From contig JBBCJM010000004.1 of the NCBI GenBank assembly GCA_037190175.1, forward strand, positions 1-64,000: 64,000 nt of DNA, read 5' to 3'. The notes under the pieces were generated by a model. That model was not told where the DNA came from. It did no database searches and was given only the letters and a program-made list of their open reading frames with translations. This document shows positions 34,007 through 43,020 of the stretch, piece by piece (position 1 is the stretch's first letter; the number at the start of each line of letters is the position of its first letter). Origin of the DNA: JBBCJM01 sp037190175 (lineage in GTDB: Bacteria; Pseudomonadota; Alphaproteobacteria; Rhodobacterales; Rhodobacteraceae). Made by a program: the position numbers and the translations under genes.

Positions 34007-35590
34007 TCAGGCCGTGCCGGTGGGGCCGGGAACGCGGTCCACCAGGTCGATCTCCATCCGCGCCAGCGCGAGCAGAAGGTCGGCCCGCACCCCCGCGCTG
34101 CCGGGATCGTCCCAGAGGTTGACGTATTCGCCCGGGTCGGTCTCCAGGTCGTAGAGTTCCCCGTCCTCCGCCCCGTCATAGAGCGTCAGTCGCCAGCGTT
34201 TGCCGGCCAGGGTGTGGACGCGCGGCGGGCGGCCCAGCCGGCGGTCGGTGCGCTGGTTCTCGTACTGGATCAGGGCGAAGTCCCGCACCGCCGTCCCCGC
34301 CATGGCGGGGCCCAGCGGCAGGCCCTGCAACCCGGCGCAGGGCTCGACCATCGCCCGGTCCAGGATCGTCGGCCCGATGTCCATGGTCGATCCGACCTCT
34401 TCCGTCACCCTGCCGCCGGGCCGGGCGGGATCGCACCAGATGAAGGGCACGCGGATCACCTGGCGATAGGGCTCGCTCCCCTTCAGCAGCAGCCGGTGGT
34501 CGCCCAGGTTGTCGCCGTGGTCCGAGGTGAAGGCGACCACCGTGTCCTCGGCCAGGCCCAGCGCCCGCAGTTCCGCCAGGATGGCGCCCACCGCATCGTC
34601 GATCATGGTGATCATGCCGCAGGTCAGGGCGCGCACCTCCTGCGCCTCGCGCGCGGTGCAGGCGATGGTGCGGGTGCCGCCGAGATTGGCCTTGCCGGCC
34701 GCCCGCTGTTGCAGCGCATCGCGGACGGCGGGCGACATCTGCCAGTCGTTGCGGGCGAAGGCGTCGGGGATCTCCATCTCGTCGGGGTCGTACATGTCCC
34801 AGTACCGCCCGGGCGGGTTGAAGGGATGGTGCGGGTCGGGGAACGAGACGAAGAGGAAGAACGGCTCGGCCCGGCCGGCCCGGCGGCGCAGGTAGTCCAC
34901 CGCCTCGCCCGCGACATAGCTGGTGGGATAAAGCTCCTCCGGCAGCGCGGTGCGGACGGCCTGGGGGCAGGAATAGCCGTGCGGCAGCTGGTTCTGCGGC
35001 CCCGTCAGCCTGTCGGCATCCGGCCGCCGCGCCAGCAGCCAGCGCCGGTAATGGCCGACCAGGCTGTCGCCGTGGTTGGTCACCAGCGCCACATGGCCGA
35101 AGCCGTGGAACGGCAGCGGCACATCCGCCGCGGGGTCCTGCCAGTGGCTGGGGCGTTCCACATCGTAGACGGGGTGGCGCAGGTCGTGGCGGATCGCCTC
35201 CTCCAGTCCCGGCGAGGGCCGGTGAAACCCCTCGCGCAGCGGGGGCCGGTCGACCGCCGGGGGGTTGTCGGTGATGTTGCCCAGATGGCTTTTCCCGACC
35301 AGCGCGGTGTCGTAGCCGGCATCGGCCAGAAGTTCCACGAAGGTGACGTTGCGCCGGTCCAGCGGGATGCCGTTGTGCCGCACCCCGTGCGAGGACGGCA
35401 TCCGCCCGGTCATGAAGCTGGCGCGGTTGGGCTGGCAGACCGGGCTGTTGACGAAGAACCGCTCGAACCGGGTGCCGCGGTCGGCCAGCCCGTCGATATG
35501 CGGCGTGCGCACCACCGGATGGCCATAGCAGCCCAGGAAATCCGCCCGCAGCTGGTCGGTCATGATGACGACGAAGTTCGGGCGGGGCAT
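34007..35590 (-). CDS. Sulfatase-family hydrolase
   Basis: A 527-residue alkaline-phosphatase-superfamily enzyme. The metal Asp is in VIMTDQLRAD. Cys52 in VCQPNRASFMTGR is the formylglycine site (C-x-P-x-R), so it needs a maturation enzyme, which is not in view. Later metal ligands are in FTSDHGDNLGDH. No signal peptide, so it acts in the cytoplasm. It is the last gene of the 11-gene leftward run, 10 nt after the aldehyde dehydrogenase. Sulfate ester, phosphonate ester or choline-sulfate-type substrates are possible. Confidence 0.87.
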   Translation of the reverse strand: MPRPNFVVIMTDQLRADFLGCYGHPVVRTPHIDGLADRGTRFERFFVNSPVCQPNRASFMTGRMPSSHGVRHNGIPLDRRNVTFVELLADAGYDTALVGKSHLGNITDNPPAVDRPPLREGFHRPSPGLEEAIRHDLRHPVYDVERPSHWQDPAADVPLPFHGFGHVALVTNHGDSLVGHYRRWLLARRPDADRLTGPQNQLPHGYSCPQAVRTALPEELYPTSYVAGEAVDYLRRRAGRAEPFFLFVSFPDPHHPFNPPGRYWDMYDPDEMEIPDAFARNDWQMSPAVRDALQQRAAGKANLGGTRTIACTAREAQEVRALTCGMITMIDDAVGAILAELRALGLAEDTVVAFTSDHGDNLGDHRLLLKGSEPYRQVIRVPFIWCDPARPGGRVTEEVGSTMDIGPTILDRAMVEPCAGLQGLPLGPAMAGTAVRDFALIQYENQRTDRRLGRPPRVHTLAGKRWRLTLYDGAEDGELYDLETDPGEYVNLWDDPGSAGVRADLLLALARMEIDLVDRVPGPTGTA

Positions 35591-35600
35591 GATCCCTCCT

Positions 35601-37064
35601 TCAGCCCAGGATGACGTTGACCGCCTTTTCCTCGGTATAGGACAGCAGTTCGTCCAGGCTTTCCTCTCGGCCGTGGCCGCTGTTCCTGTAGCCGCCGAAG
35701 GGCACGCCCCTGTAGCGGCCGGCGGTGCCGTTCACCCAGACATGGCCCGATTGCAGGCGCCGCGCGGTGTGCAGCGCCCGGCCCAGGTCGCGGGTCCAGA
35801 CGGCGCCGGTCAGGCCGTAGTGCAGCGAGTTGGCGATGGCCACCGTTTCCTCCAGATCGCTCCACCGGAAGACGGCGAGCACCGGCCCGAACACCTCCTC
35901 GCGGGCAAGCTGCATCTCGGGCGTCACATCGGCGAAGATCGTCGGTTCCACCCAGAACCCCCGCGCGAACTGGGCGCCGGGGGGCCTTTTGCCGCCGGTC
36001 ACCAGCCGCGCGCCCTCGGCCCGGGCGGCCTCGATATGCGACATGACCTTCTCGTACTGCGCCCGCGAGTTGACCGGCCCCATCTGCGTGTCGTCCGCCA
36101 TGGGGTCGCCCACCCGCAGCCGCGACACCCTGCCGGCCAGGTCGGCCAGGAAGCGGTCGTGCAGATCCTCGTGCAGGAACAGCCGGGTGATCGAGCTGCA
36201 GGACTGGCCCGTGACGCCCAGGTTCATCCCCGCCACGGCGGCGGCCAGCGCCCGGTCGTAGTCGGCGTCGGGAAAGACGCTCATCGGGTTCTTGCCGCCC
36301 AGTTCCAGCGTGACCGCCTTCACCGCGCCCTCGGCCGCGATCCGCTGCACCGCCATCCCGGTCTGGACCGAGCCGGTGAAGGCCAGCCGCTTGACCCGCG
36401 GATGGCGGGCCAGCGCCGCCCCGGCCTCGGCCCCCGTGCCGGTGACGATGTTCAGCACCCCGGGCGGCAGCACCTCGGCGGCCATCCGGGCCAGGATGCC
36501 GGCCGACAGCGGGCTCTGGTCCGAGGGCTTCCCGACCATCGTGTTGCCGGCGATCAGCGGGGCGGCCATGCGCGAGGCCGCGAAGTTGATGGGGTGGTTG
36601 AACGGCATGATCCGCCCCACCACGCCATAGGGCTCGCGCAGGGTGAAATGCAGGTTGCCGGCGGTGGCGGGGATCGTGCTGCCCTTCAGCTCGCCCCCCA
36701 GCCCGGCGAAGAGCCGGATCTGCGCGCTGGCCTTGCCGACATCGGCGCGCATCTTGGCGATGGTGTTGCCGGTGTCCAGAACCTCGATCCGCAGGATGTC
36801 GGCGGCGCGCGCCTCCAGCGCATCGGCCACGCGGTGCAGATAGCCGGCGCGTTCCGCGATGGAGAGCGCCGCCCAGCCGGGCTGCGCCTTCTCGGCCGCC
36901 GCCACCGCCCGGTCCACGTCCTGCGCGGTTCCCTGCGGCACGCGGCCGAGCACTTCCTCGGTAGCGGGATCGATGGAGTCCATCCAGCGGCCGCTCTCGC
37001 TGGCCACCAGATCTCCGCCGATCAGCATGGGCATGTCGCCGATGGGGCCCCGGGACTCGGTCAT
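35601..37064 (-). CDS. NAD(P)-dependent aldehyde dehydrogenase
   Basis: A 487-residue ALDH. MPFNHPINF and KPSDQSPLSA form the cofactor site, FTGSVQTG is the Rossmann turn, and the general base Glu is in TLELGGKNP. The nucleophilic Cys is in GQSCSS and FGPVLAVFRW is near the C-terminus. Resembles betaine-aldehyde and vanillin/benzaldehyde dehydrogenases. It sits between the class II aldolase (10 nt) and the sulfatase (10 nt). It could oxidise the aldehyde released by the aldolase (inference). Confidence 0.9.
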   Translation of the reverse strand: MTESRGPIGDMPMLIGGDLVASESGRWMDSIDPATEEVLGRVPQGTAQDVDRAVAAAEKAQPGWAALSIAERAGYLHRVADALEARAADILRIEVLDTGNTIAKMRADVGKASAQIRLFAGLGGELKGSTIPATAGNLHFTLREPYGVVGRIMPFNHPINFAASRMAAPLIAGNTMVGKPSDQSPLSAGILARMAAEVLPPGVLNIVTGTGAEAGAALARHPRVKRLAFTGSVQTGMAVQRIAAEGAVKAVTLELGGKNPMSVFPDADYDRALAAAVAGMNLGVTGQSCSSITRLFLHEDLHDRFLADLAGRVSRLRVGDPMADDTQMGPVNSRAQYEKVMSHIEAARAEGARLVTGGKRPPGAQFARGFWVEPTIFADVTPEMQLAREEVFGPVLAVFRWSDLEETVAIANSLHYGLTGAVWTRDLGRALHTARRLQSGHVWVNGTAGRYRGVPFGGYRNSGHGREESLDELLSYTEEKAVNVILG

Positions 37065-37074
37065 CGTGATGCTC

Positions 37075-37833
37075 CTACGGGGACCGCGCCGCCTTGACCC
37101 GGGACTTCAGGTACTGCCACGGCCGGTCGGCGTCGAAGTTCTCGGTGGCGTTCAGCGCCAGTTCGTCCTCGTTCATCGCCGTGATCGGGCCCAGCGTCAT
37201 GCCCGCGAACTGCGCCCGGGCGTTGATGTTGACATAGACCGTGCGGACCGTCGCCTCCTTGGCCGAGCGGCCCACCACCGTGTTGCCGTGCCCGCGCATC
37301 AGCACCGCCGGATGGTCGCCCAGGCATTCCGCCAGCGAGGCCGCCAGCTTCGCGTCGCGCACCAGCATTCCCTTCTGGGCGTGATCGCGGTTGGCGTCGC
37401 GGATCTCGAACAGCGGCGTCTCGGCGGGCAGGAAGCCGGCCTGCGCCACCACCGGCCGCAAGGGCACGTTGGCGATGCCGAAGGGGATGGTGGCCAGGTC
37501 GTGGGTATGGATGACGCACTGGACCTCCGGCCGCACCTTGTAGATGCCGCTGTGGATGAACCGCTCTCCGTTCAGCCGCGGGGCGTCGGGATCGACGGGT
37601 TTCGCCTCCATGTCGAGCTCGACGATATCGGCCCGCGAGACCAGCGCCGGCGGCATCGCGCGCGGCATGAAGAACCGTGCGGGGTCGCGCGCCGATCTCA
37701 CCGTCACGTGGCCGAAACTGTCCAGGATGCCCTCGTTGGCCAGGATATGGCTGGCGGTGATGAGGTCGGCGATGCGTTCCTCGTCCGAGGCGGCCCATCC
37801 GGCCTTGGTGTCGTGGCCCGGTCGTGTTCCCAA
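37075..37833 (-). CDS. Class II aldolase/adducin-family protein
   Basis: A 252-residue protein of the fuculose-1-phosphate aldolase/decarboxylase family. The metal histidines are in VIHTHDLAT and LMRGHGNTVVG, preceded by SFGHVTVRSA and RFIHSGIYK. Members cleave phospho-sugars by retro-aldol reaction or decarboxylate aromatic and keto acids. Long form with an extra C-terminal tail of about 25 residues. Product or substrate unknown. Confidence 0.87.
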   Translation of the reverse strand: MGTRPGHDTKAGWAASDEERIADLITASHILANEGILDSFGHVTVRSARDPARFFMPRAMPPALVSRADIVELDMEAKPVDPDAPRLNGERFIHSGIYKVRPEVQCVIHTHDLATIPFGIANVPLRPVVAQAGFLPAETPLFEIRDANRDHAQKGMLVRDAKLAASLAECLGDHPAVLMRGHGNTVVGRSAKEATVRTVYVNINARAQFAGMTLGPITAMNEDELALNATENFDADRPWQYLKSRVKAARSP

Positions 37834-37860
37834 GATCTCCTCCTGTTCTGTCCGTGCCCG

Positions 37861-38262
37861 CTAGAGCGAAGCCATGGCCTCGGCGCCCGCGATCGCCGCG
37901 GCCTCGTCGTCGTCGCCGATGCCCGAGACGCCGATGCCGCCCACGATCTGGCCCTTGTGGAACAGCGGGATCCCCCCGGCGACAGCGACCGCCCCGGGAT
38001 AGGTCAGGAAACCCGGCTTCTCCTTCACCCGCTCCTGCAGGGTCGCCGACGGGCGTTCGCGGAAGGCGGCGGTGCGGGCCTTGCCCACCGCCATGTCGAC
38101 GGAATTGCCCGGCTGGTGGTCGGGCCGTTCGAGGTAGAGCAGCAGCCCGGCATCGTCCACCACCGCGATGGTCGCCGGCTTGACGATCTCGACGGCCTTC
38201 CTGCGGGCGGCGTCCACGATGATCGCCACGTCTTCCAGCGTCAGGCAGGTCTTGGTGCGCAT
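37861..38262 (-). CDS. HbpS/GlcG-family protein, copy 1
   Basis: A 133-residue protein of the heme-degrading/HbpS (GlcG, PduO C-terminal) family. Visible signatures are AVVDDAGLLLYLERPD, AVGKARTAAFRERPS, GGIPLFHKGQIVGGIGVSG. AAGGA lies 7 nt before the ATG at 38262. It is closely related to the copy at 39743; the two flank the lyase-like gene. The biochemical role of such stand-alone copies in catabolic operons is not established; cofactor binding is the family expectation. Confidence 0.85.
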   Translation of the reverse strand: MRTKTCLTLEDVAIIVDAARRKAVEIVKPATIAVVDDAGLLLYLERPDHQPGNSVDMAVGKARTAAFRERPSATLQERVKEKPGFLTYPGAVAVAGGIPLFHKGQIVGGIGVSGIGDDDEAAAIAGAEAMASL

Positions 38263-38275
38263 GTTCCGTTCCTTT

Positions 38276-39727
38276 TCAGCGGGCGGCCCTGGCCCGCGCC
38301 TCTTCGATGATCGCCGCGGCCGCCTCGGCCACGATGCCCGCCCCCTGCACCTGGCCGGCAATCGCCCGGGCCTGGCGGTCATAGTCCTGCCAGAGCGCGC
38401 GGATGCCCGCGAAGTCGAAGGTGGTGGGCATGAGGGTCCTGCCCAGCACGACATCCATCACCGCCCCGGTGTCGAGGTCGAAGTCGCGCCCGGTCTCGGC
38501 CTTCAGCGCGGCGTTGAGGTCGGGGATCGGCTCGCCCGCCATATGCGCGCGCGCCATCCGGCCCAGCACGGCATGGCCCACGCGGAACGGCACCCCGTGT
38601 TCGTAGACCAGCATGTCATGCGCCTCGCTCGATCCGGCATAGTCGAGCACCGCCTTGCGCCGCATCTCCTCCAGGTTGAACTCGCCGTCGCGGATGACCT
38701 CGGCCATGTAGCGGGTGAAGGCCACGATATCCCACGCGGCCTGGTAGAGCGTGCCGGACTGGTAGATTGCCTCGGACCCTTCGGAAGGGCTGCCCGCGGC
38801 GGCGGACATCTCGCCCGACAGGCGGTTGGCGGCCAGGATGGCGCCGCCGATGACCGACTGGAACCCGAAGGGCACCCGGGCATGGGGCAGGGCGCTGCTG
38901 CCGCCGGTGTGGTGGCCGGCGGGGGCGAAGAGGTCGAACTCGGGCGTCATCCAGATCCGCAGGTCCTGCGCCAGCCGGGCCAGATCCACGGCCAGCGCGG
39001 TCAGGCCGAAGAACGGCTCGGAGAACTGGGTGTTCATCCAGATCCCGTCGCGCCGCAGCTGGGCCCGCCGGGTGAAGCCCAGCCGCCTGGCCACCGTGTC
39101 GAACAGCGCCCGCACCTCGGACCGCGAGCCCAGGAAGGAGGGGCCGTAGTCCAGCCGGCGGTCGATCTCTTCCAGCCGGTCGATGTGGTCGAACATCCGC
39201 GGCACCCAGGACATCAGGTATTCGCCCACCGTGGCAAAGCCCGAATGCTGCAGGTGGTGGTAGTTGGGGGTCAGCGCCTCCATCAGCGGCTCGGCGCGGT
39301 CCAGCAGGATGCGGATCATCGCGCCGACTTCCTGCCGCGCCTCGTGCAGGGTCTGGCGGAAATAGAGCCGCGGCAGGTAGTTGCGCAGGCTTTCCCCCCG
39401 GTTGCGGCCCAGGTGCAGCCAGGCGGCGTGCTGCGGCCCGGCCTGTTCGCGCATCCAGGCTTCGCGCTGGGCGACGATATCGCCGGGCGGCACGGAGAAG
39501 TCGCGGCTCGCCAGCCCGTCGAGGTTCGCCAGCACCCCCTTCAGCAGCACCTGCGCCGTGTCCTCCGGCGTCAGGCCCAGGTCGGCGGCGGTCAGCACAT
39601 AGGCCAGGTCGCTGACCAGCATGTGCCGCGCCGTGAAGCGGCTGGCGCGCGTTTCGATCTCGTTCACCGCGCGGACATAGGACGGGGCCTTCGCCCCGGG
39701 GCTCCTGCCCTTGTTTTCCTCGGCCAT
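38276..39727 (-). CDS. Argininosuccinate-lyase-like protein (fumarase/aspartase superfamily)
   Basis: A 483-residue all-helical lyase-fold protein. Three superfamily regions align with argininosuccinate lyase: LHLGRNRGESLRNYL (about 104-118; ASL has HTGRSRND), TPNYHHLQHS (about 153-162; ASL has GYTHLQ) and GGSSALPHARVP (275-286; ASL has GSSIMPQKKNP). The two serines of the flexible loop are kept, but the Met, Lys and Asn of the loop are lost, so the substrate differs from argininosuccinate or the reaction is changed. The nearest functional analogues I know are C-N lyases such as EDDS lyase. Placed between two HbpS-like genes. Confidence 0.78.
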   Translation of the reverse strand: MAEENKGRSPGAKAPSYVRAVNEIETRASRFTARHMLVSDLAYVLTAADLGLTPEDTAQVLLKGVLANLDGLASRDFSVPPGDIVAQREAWMREQAGPQHAAWLHLGRNRGESLRNYLPRLYFRQTLHEARQEVGAMIRILLDRAEPLMEALTPNYHHLQHSGFATVGEYLMSWVPRMFDHIDRLEEIDRRLDYGPSFLGSRSEVRALFDTVARRLGFTRRAQLRRDGIWMNTQFSEPFFGLTALAVDLARLAQDLRIWMTPEFDLFAPAGHHTGGSSALPHARVPFGFQSVIGGAILAANRLSGEMSAAAGSPSEGSEAIYQSGTLYQAAWDIVAFTRYMAEVIRDGEFNLEEMRRKAVLDYAGSSEAHDMLVYEHGVPFRVGHAVLGRMARAHMAGEPIPDLNAALKAETGRDFDLDTGAVMDVVLGRTLMPTTFDFAGIRALWQDYDRQARAIAGQVQGAGIVAEAAAAIIEEARARAAR

Positions 39728-39742
39728 GGCTCCCTTCCCCCT

Positions 39743-40159
39743 TCACTCGCCCCCGGAAAGCGCCTCGGTCAGCACCCGGGCGGCGTACAGCGCCACCACC
39801 TCGTCCTCCTCGGCGATGCCCGAGACGCCGATGGCGCCGATGCAGGTCTCGCCGAAGAAGATGGGCGCGCCCCCTTCCAGCGAGATGTAGTTGGGCGCCG
39901 TCAGGTAGCCCGGCTTGGTCTTCACCCGCTCGGCCAGCGTGCCGCTGGGCCGGCCGCGCAGCGCGGCGGTGCGGGCCTTGGCGGCGGACATCTCGACGGT
40001 GTTCACCCCGTTGACCTCGGGCCGCTCCAGATACAGCAGATGGCCCGCCGCATCGCAGACGGCGATGGTCGGCCGGTTCTGCTTCTGCGCGGCATGGTCC
40101 TTGGCGGCCTTGACGATGCGGGCCACGTCTTCGGCATCGAGGGTGGGGGACATGAACAT
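39743..40159 (-). CDS. HbpS/GlcG-family protein, copy 2
   Basis: A 138-residue paralogue of the protein at 37861: AVCDAAGHLLYLERPE, AAKARTAALRGRPS, KPGYLTAPNYISLEGGAPIFF, IGAIGVSGI. GGAGGA lies 9 nt before the ATG at 40159 (a second ATG two codons on is possible). 15 nt upstream of the lyase-like gene. A pair of paralogues around one lyase hints at a shared complex or two cofactor-handling subunits (inference). Confidence 0.85.
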   Translation of the reverse strand: MFMSPTLDAEDVARIVKAAKDHAAQKQNRPTIAVCDAAGHLLYLERPEVNGVNTVEMSAAKARTAALRGRPSGTLAERVKTKPGYLTAPNYISLEGGAPIFFGETCIGAIGVSGIAEEDEVVALYAARVLTEALSGGE

Positions 40160-40188
40160 CGGTTTCGCTCCTCCAGCGGGCAGGCGGT

Positions 40189-41562
40189 TCAGGGACAGGC
40201 GAGGCAGGCCAGCAGCGGCCCCACGCCGGGCGCCGTCTCCAGCGTTTCCAGCAGGCCCAGCAGGTCGCGCTGCCGCGCCGGCGGCAGCACATCGGCGGAA
40301 TAGCGCAGGAACTTCACCTCGACCTCCTGCCGGCTGAGCGGGTTCTGCGGCGAGCCGGGGGTGGCGGGCAGGCTGACCGAGACCACGCGGCCGTCGGGCC
40401 CGGTGGCCTCCAGCCGGCAGGGCAGGTCGCGCACCGGGGTCAGCGCGGGGTCGATCGCGATCTCCAGCCGGGCGATCAGGCCGGCCACGTCGGGGTCGCG
40501 CCAGCGCCGCGCCTCGATCTGGTGCTGCGAGACCTCGCCGTCCAGCAGGGCCAGCGCCACCAGCACGTGCAGGCTGTGGTCGGCCTCCTCGGCCGTCTGC
40601 GGCACCTGCCCGGGGCCGGGGCTGACCCGCATCCGCGCCCGGCCGGTGTCGGCCACGGCCAGCCGGATCGCCCGGCTGGCCGCCACGTCGGTCTGCTGCC
40701 GCAGCCGGACGGCCGCCATCATCGGCCCCTGGCCCAGCGAGAAGCCGGGAAACGGCTTCAGCCCCACGGACAGCAGGCGGTCGGGCCCCTCCATCGCCAC
40801 CAGGCGCGCGATGTCGGCCCCGTCCAGCACCAGCCGGGCAAAGCCGCGCTCGCCGGCCAGCGCCGCGCCGGGGCCGGTCAGCCCCTCGGCGGCCAGCAGG
40901 GTCAGCATGGCGGCGGTATGGCTGACCATCGAACTGGCGACCGACTTGGCGCCCGAGACCCGGCCGCTGCGGACCTCGCCCAGCGTGGCGGAATGCGTGG
41001 CGGCCAGGTCGACGGCATGGGCCAGCGCCGCGGGCGGCAGGCGCAAGAGCCAGCCGGTCATCACCGCGGTCGCGATCCCGGCCACCGACACGTGGTCCCA
41101 GGCCGAGCCGGGATCGGCCAGGTCCAGCAGCCGGCCATAGACCTCGTACCCCAGCCGGATGGCGCGCCGCAGGTCGGCGCCCGAGGCCCCGGCGATTTCC
41201 GCCGCCGCCAGCGCCGCCCCGATGATCTCGCTGGGATGCCCGCTCTGGCGGGGGCCGTAGTAGGTGTCGTTCAGGTCGAGGTCGCGGATCAGCGTGCCGG
41301 TGGCCAGCGTGGCCAGCGGCAGGCTGGTGCGCAGCCGCGAGCCGGGAAGCGTGCAGAGCGGCGCCCCGCCCAGCCTCTCCACCACGCGCATCACCAGGGC
41401 GGCATTGCCCTCGCGCGTCGCCCCCAGCGCGCAGGCGAGCGTGTCGAGCAGGATGAGGTCCAACTGCCGGGCGGCGTCGGGGCGGATCTCCTCGCCGGCG
41501 AAGCGCAGGGCCCAGTCGACCAGCGCCGCCGAGGTGAAACCGGGGGTCGGCGGTGCGCTCAT
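40189..41562 (-). CDS. MmgE/PrpD-family protein A
   Basis: A 457-residue protein of the family containing 2-methylcitrate dehydratase, cis-aconitate decarboxylase and iminodisuccinate epimerase. Landmarks are LLDTLACALGA, DLNDTYYGPRQSGHPSEIIGAALA, AWDHVSVAGIATAVMTG and SGAKSVASSMV. The start overlaps the stop of the second copy (ATGA), so the two are translationally coupled. It may act as a heteromer with protein B. Reaction unknown. Confidence 0.87.
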   Translation of the reverse strand: MSAPPTPGFTSAALVDWALRFAGEEIRPDAARQLDLILLDTLACALGATREGNAALVMRVVERLGGAPLCTLPGSRLRTSLPLATLATGTLIRDLDLNDTYYGPRQSGHPSEIIGAALAAAEIAGASGADLRRAIRLGYEVYGRLLDLADPGSAWDHVSVAGIATAVMTGWLLRLPPAALAHAVDLAATHSATLGEVRSGRVSGAKSVASSMVSHTAAMLTLLAAEGLTGPGAALAGERGFARLVLDGADIARLVAMEGPDRLLSVGLKPFPGFSLGQGPMMAAVRLRQQTDVAASRAIRLAVADTGRARMRVSPGPGQVPQTAEEADHSLHVLVALALLDGEVSQHQIEARRWRDPDVAGLIARLEIAIDPALTPVRDLPCRLEATGPDGRVVSVSLPATPGSPQNPLSRQEVEVKFLRYSADVLPPARQRDLLGLLETLETAPGVGPLLACLACP

Positions 41563-42974
41563 GCCGGCTGCGCCCCCTGCGCGTCGGGGGCCCGCGCCCC
41601 CCGCAGGATCGCCATCAGCGGCTCCAGCGAGGCCAGGCGTTCGAGCCCCAGCACCATCTCGACGACCTCGGCCGCCCGGGCGTCGGGCAGCGCGCCGGCC
41701 ACGCAGTCCTGGAACTTGCGGATCACCGTCGCGGCGTCCGCTGGGGCGGCGGGGCTGCCGGGCGGGTCGGCCACGTCGATCTCGATGCGCCCGCCGTCGT
41801 GCAGCTCCGCCACCAGACGGGCGGGAAAGCCGCTCAGCCCCCGCGCGAGCGGCTCGGGCCGGACGGTGATGGCGTCCATGATGCGCAGGATCTCGGGGTC
41901 GTTCCAGCGGTCGCCCGCGAACTGCCGGGGCGTCAGCTCGCCGTCCACCAGCGCGGCGGCGATCAGGAAATAGAAGCTGTGGTCGGCCGTTTCCCTGTCC
42001 TGCGGCCGGCGGTAGCCCGGCTGCGACTGCACCCGCACCACCGGCGCGTCGGGCAGCAGGGCCAGCAGCGAGCGCAGCCGGCCGCGGTCGCCCAGCCGTC
42101 GCCGCAGCTCGATGGCCGCGGCGACGGCGGACTGGCCGGTGCCGATGCAGGGGAAGATCTTCACCGCCACGTCCAGGATGCGCGGCGCGTCACCCGGCGC
42201 GGGGACCAGCGTGGCCAGGTCGGCGCCGGGCATCAGCGTGGCGGGCAGGCCCTGCGGCCCCTCCAGCGCGGCCAGCGGGCCGGTCAGCCCGCCCTCGGCC
42301 AGCAGCGCGCCCAGCATCCCCTGCACGGCCACCAGCGCGTTCGAGACCGCCTTGGCCTGCGATATCCCGCCCTTGCGCAGCGCGGCCAGCGGATGGGCAT
42401 AGGTGGCCCCCAGCGCCAGCGCATGGGCCAGCCGGTCCGGCGGAAGGCCCATCAGCCGCCCCGCCATCGCCGCGCCGGCCAGGCCCGAGGCGCCCACATG
42501 GTCCCAGGGCGAGGCGGTGTCCATCAGGTCGGCCAGCCGGCAATAGACCTCGTACCCCGCCAAAATCGCGGCCAGCGCGGCCTTTCCGCCCAGCCCGCGC
42601 TCCTCGGCCACCGCCAGCGCGACCGGGATGTTGTCGCTGGGATGCCCGCCGCCTCCGGCAAGGCTCCAGTAGAAGTCGTTGAGGTCCAGCGCCCGGACGC
42701 AGGCGCCGTTGACCAGCACCGCCGAGGTGGCCGGAGCCCGGTCCGCGCGGCCGATCACGCTGGCCGCCGGATGCGCGCCCAGCCCGGCCAGCAGGCCGCG
42801 CACCGGCCCCACCGCCGGATGCCCCAGCCCGGCGATGGCGCAGCCGAGGGTGTCCAGCAGGAAGAGCCGCGCCCGTTCCACCGCCGCGGCCGGCCAGGTT
42901 TCCAGGCCCGCGCCGGCAACCCAGCCGGCCAGCCGCCCCAGCACCGCGTCCTGTGTAGCCGCCTTTGCGTCCAT
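41559..42974 (-). CDS. MmgE/PrpD-family protein B
   Basis: A 471-residue paralogue of protein A: LLDTLGCAIAGL, DLNDFYWSLAGGGGHPSDNIPVALA, PWDHVGASGLAGAAMAG, SQAKAVSNALV. Adjacent, coupled paralogues of this family are a feature of some catabolic operons and could be two subunits or two stereospecific enzymes. Lies 47 nt downstream of hyuB. GAGGG precedes the ATG. Confidence 0.87.
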   Translation of the reverse strand: MDAKAATQDAVLGRLAGWVAGAGLETWPAAAVERARLFLLDTLGCAIAGLGHPAVGPVRGLLAGLGAHPAASVIGRADRAPATSAVLVNGACVRALDLNDFYWSLAGGGGHPSDNIPVALAVAEERGLGGKAALAAILAGYEVYCRLADLMDTASPWDHVGASGLAGAAMAGRLMGLPPDRLAHALALGATYAHPLAALRKGGISQAKAVSNALVAVQGMLGALLAEGGLTGPLAALEGPQGLPATLMPGADLATLVPAPGDAPRILDVAVKIFPCIGTGQSAVAAAIELRRRLGDRGRLRSLLALLPDAPVVRVQSQPGYRRPQDRETADHSFYFLIAAALVDGELTPRQFAGDRWNDPEILRIMDAITVRPEPLARGLSGFPARLVAELHDGGRIEIDVADPPGSPAAPADAATVIRKFQDCVAGALPDARAAEVVEMVLGLERLASLEPLMAILRGARAPDAQGAQPA

Positions 42975-43020
42975 GCCCTCGCCCGGACCGCACCCTGACG
43001 GGGCGCCCCGGTCTCCTCCC

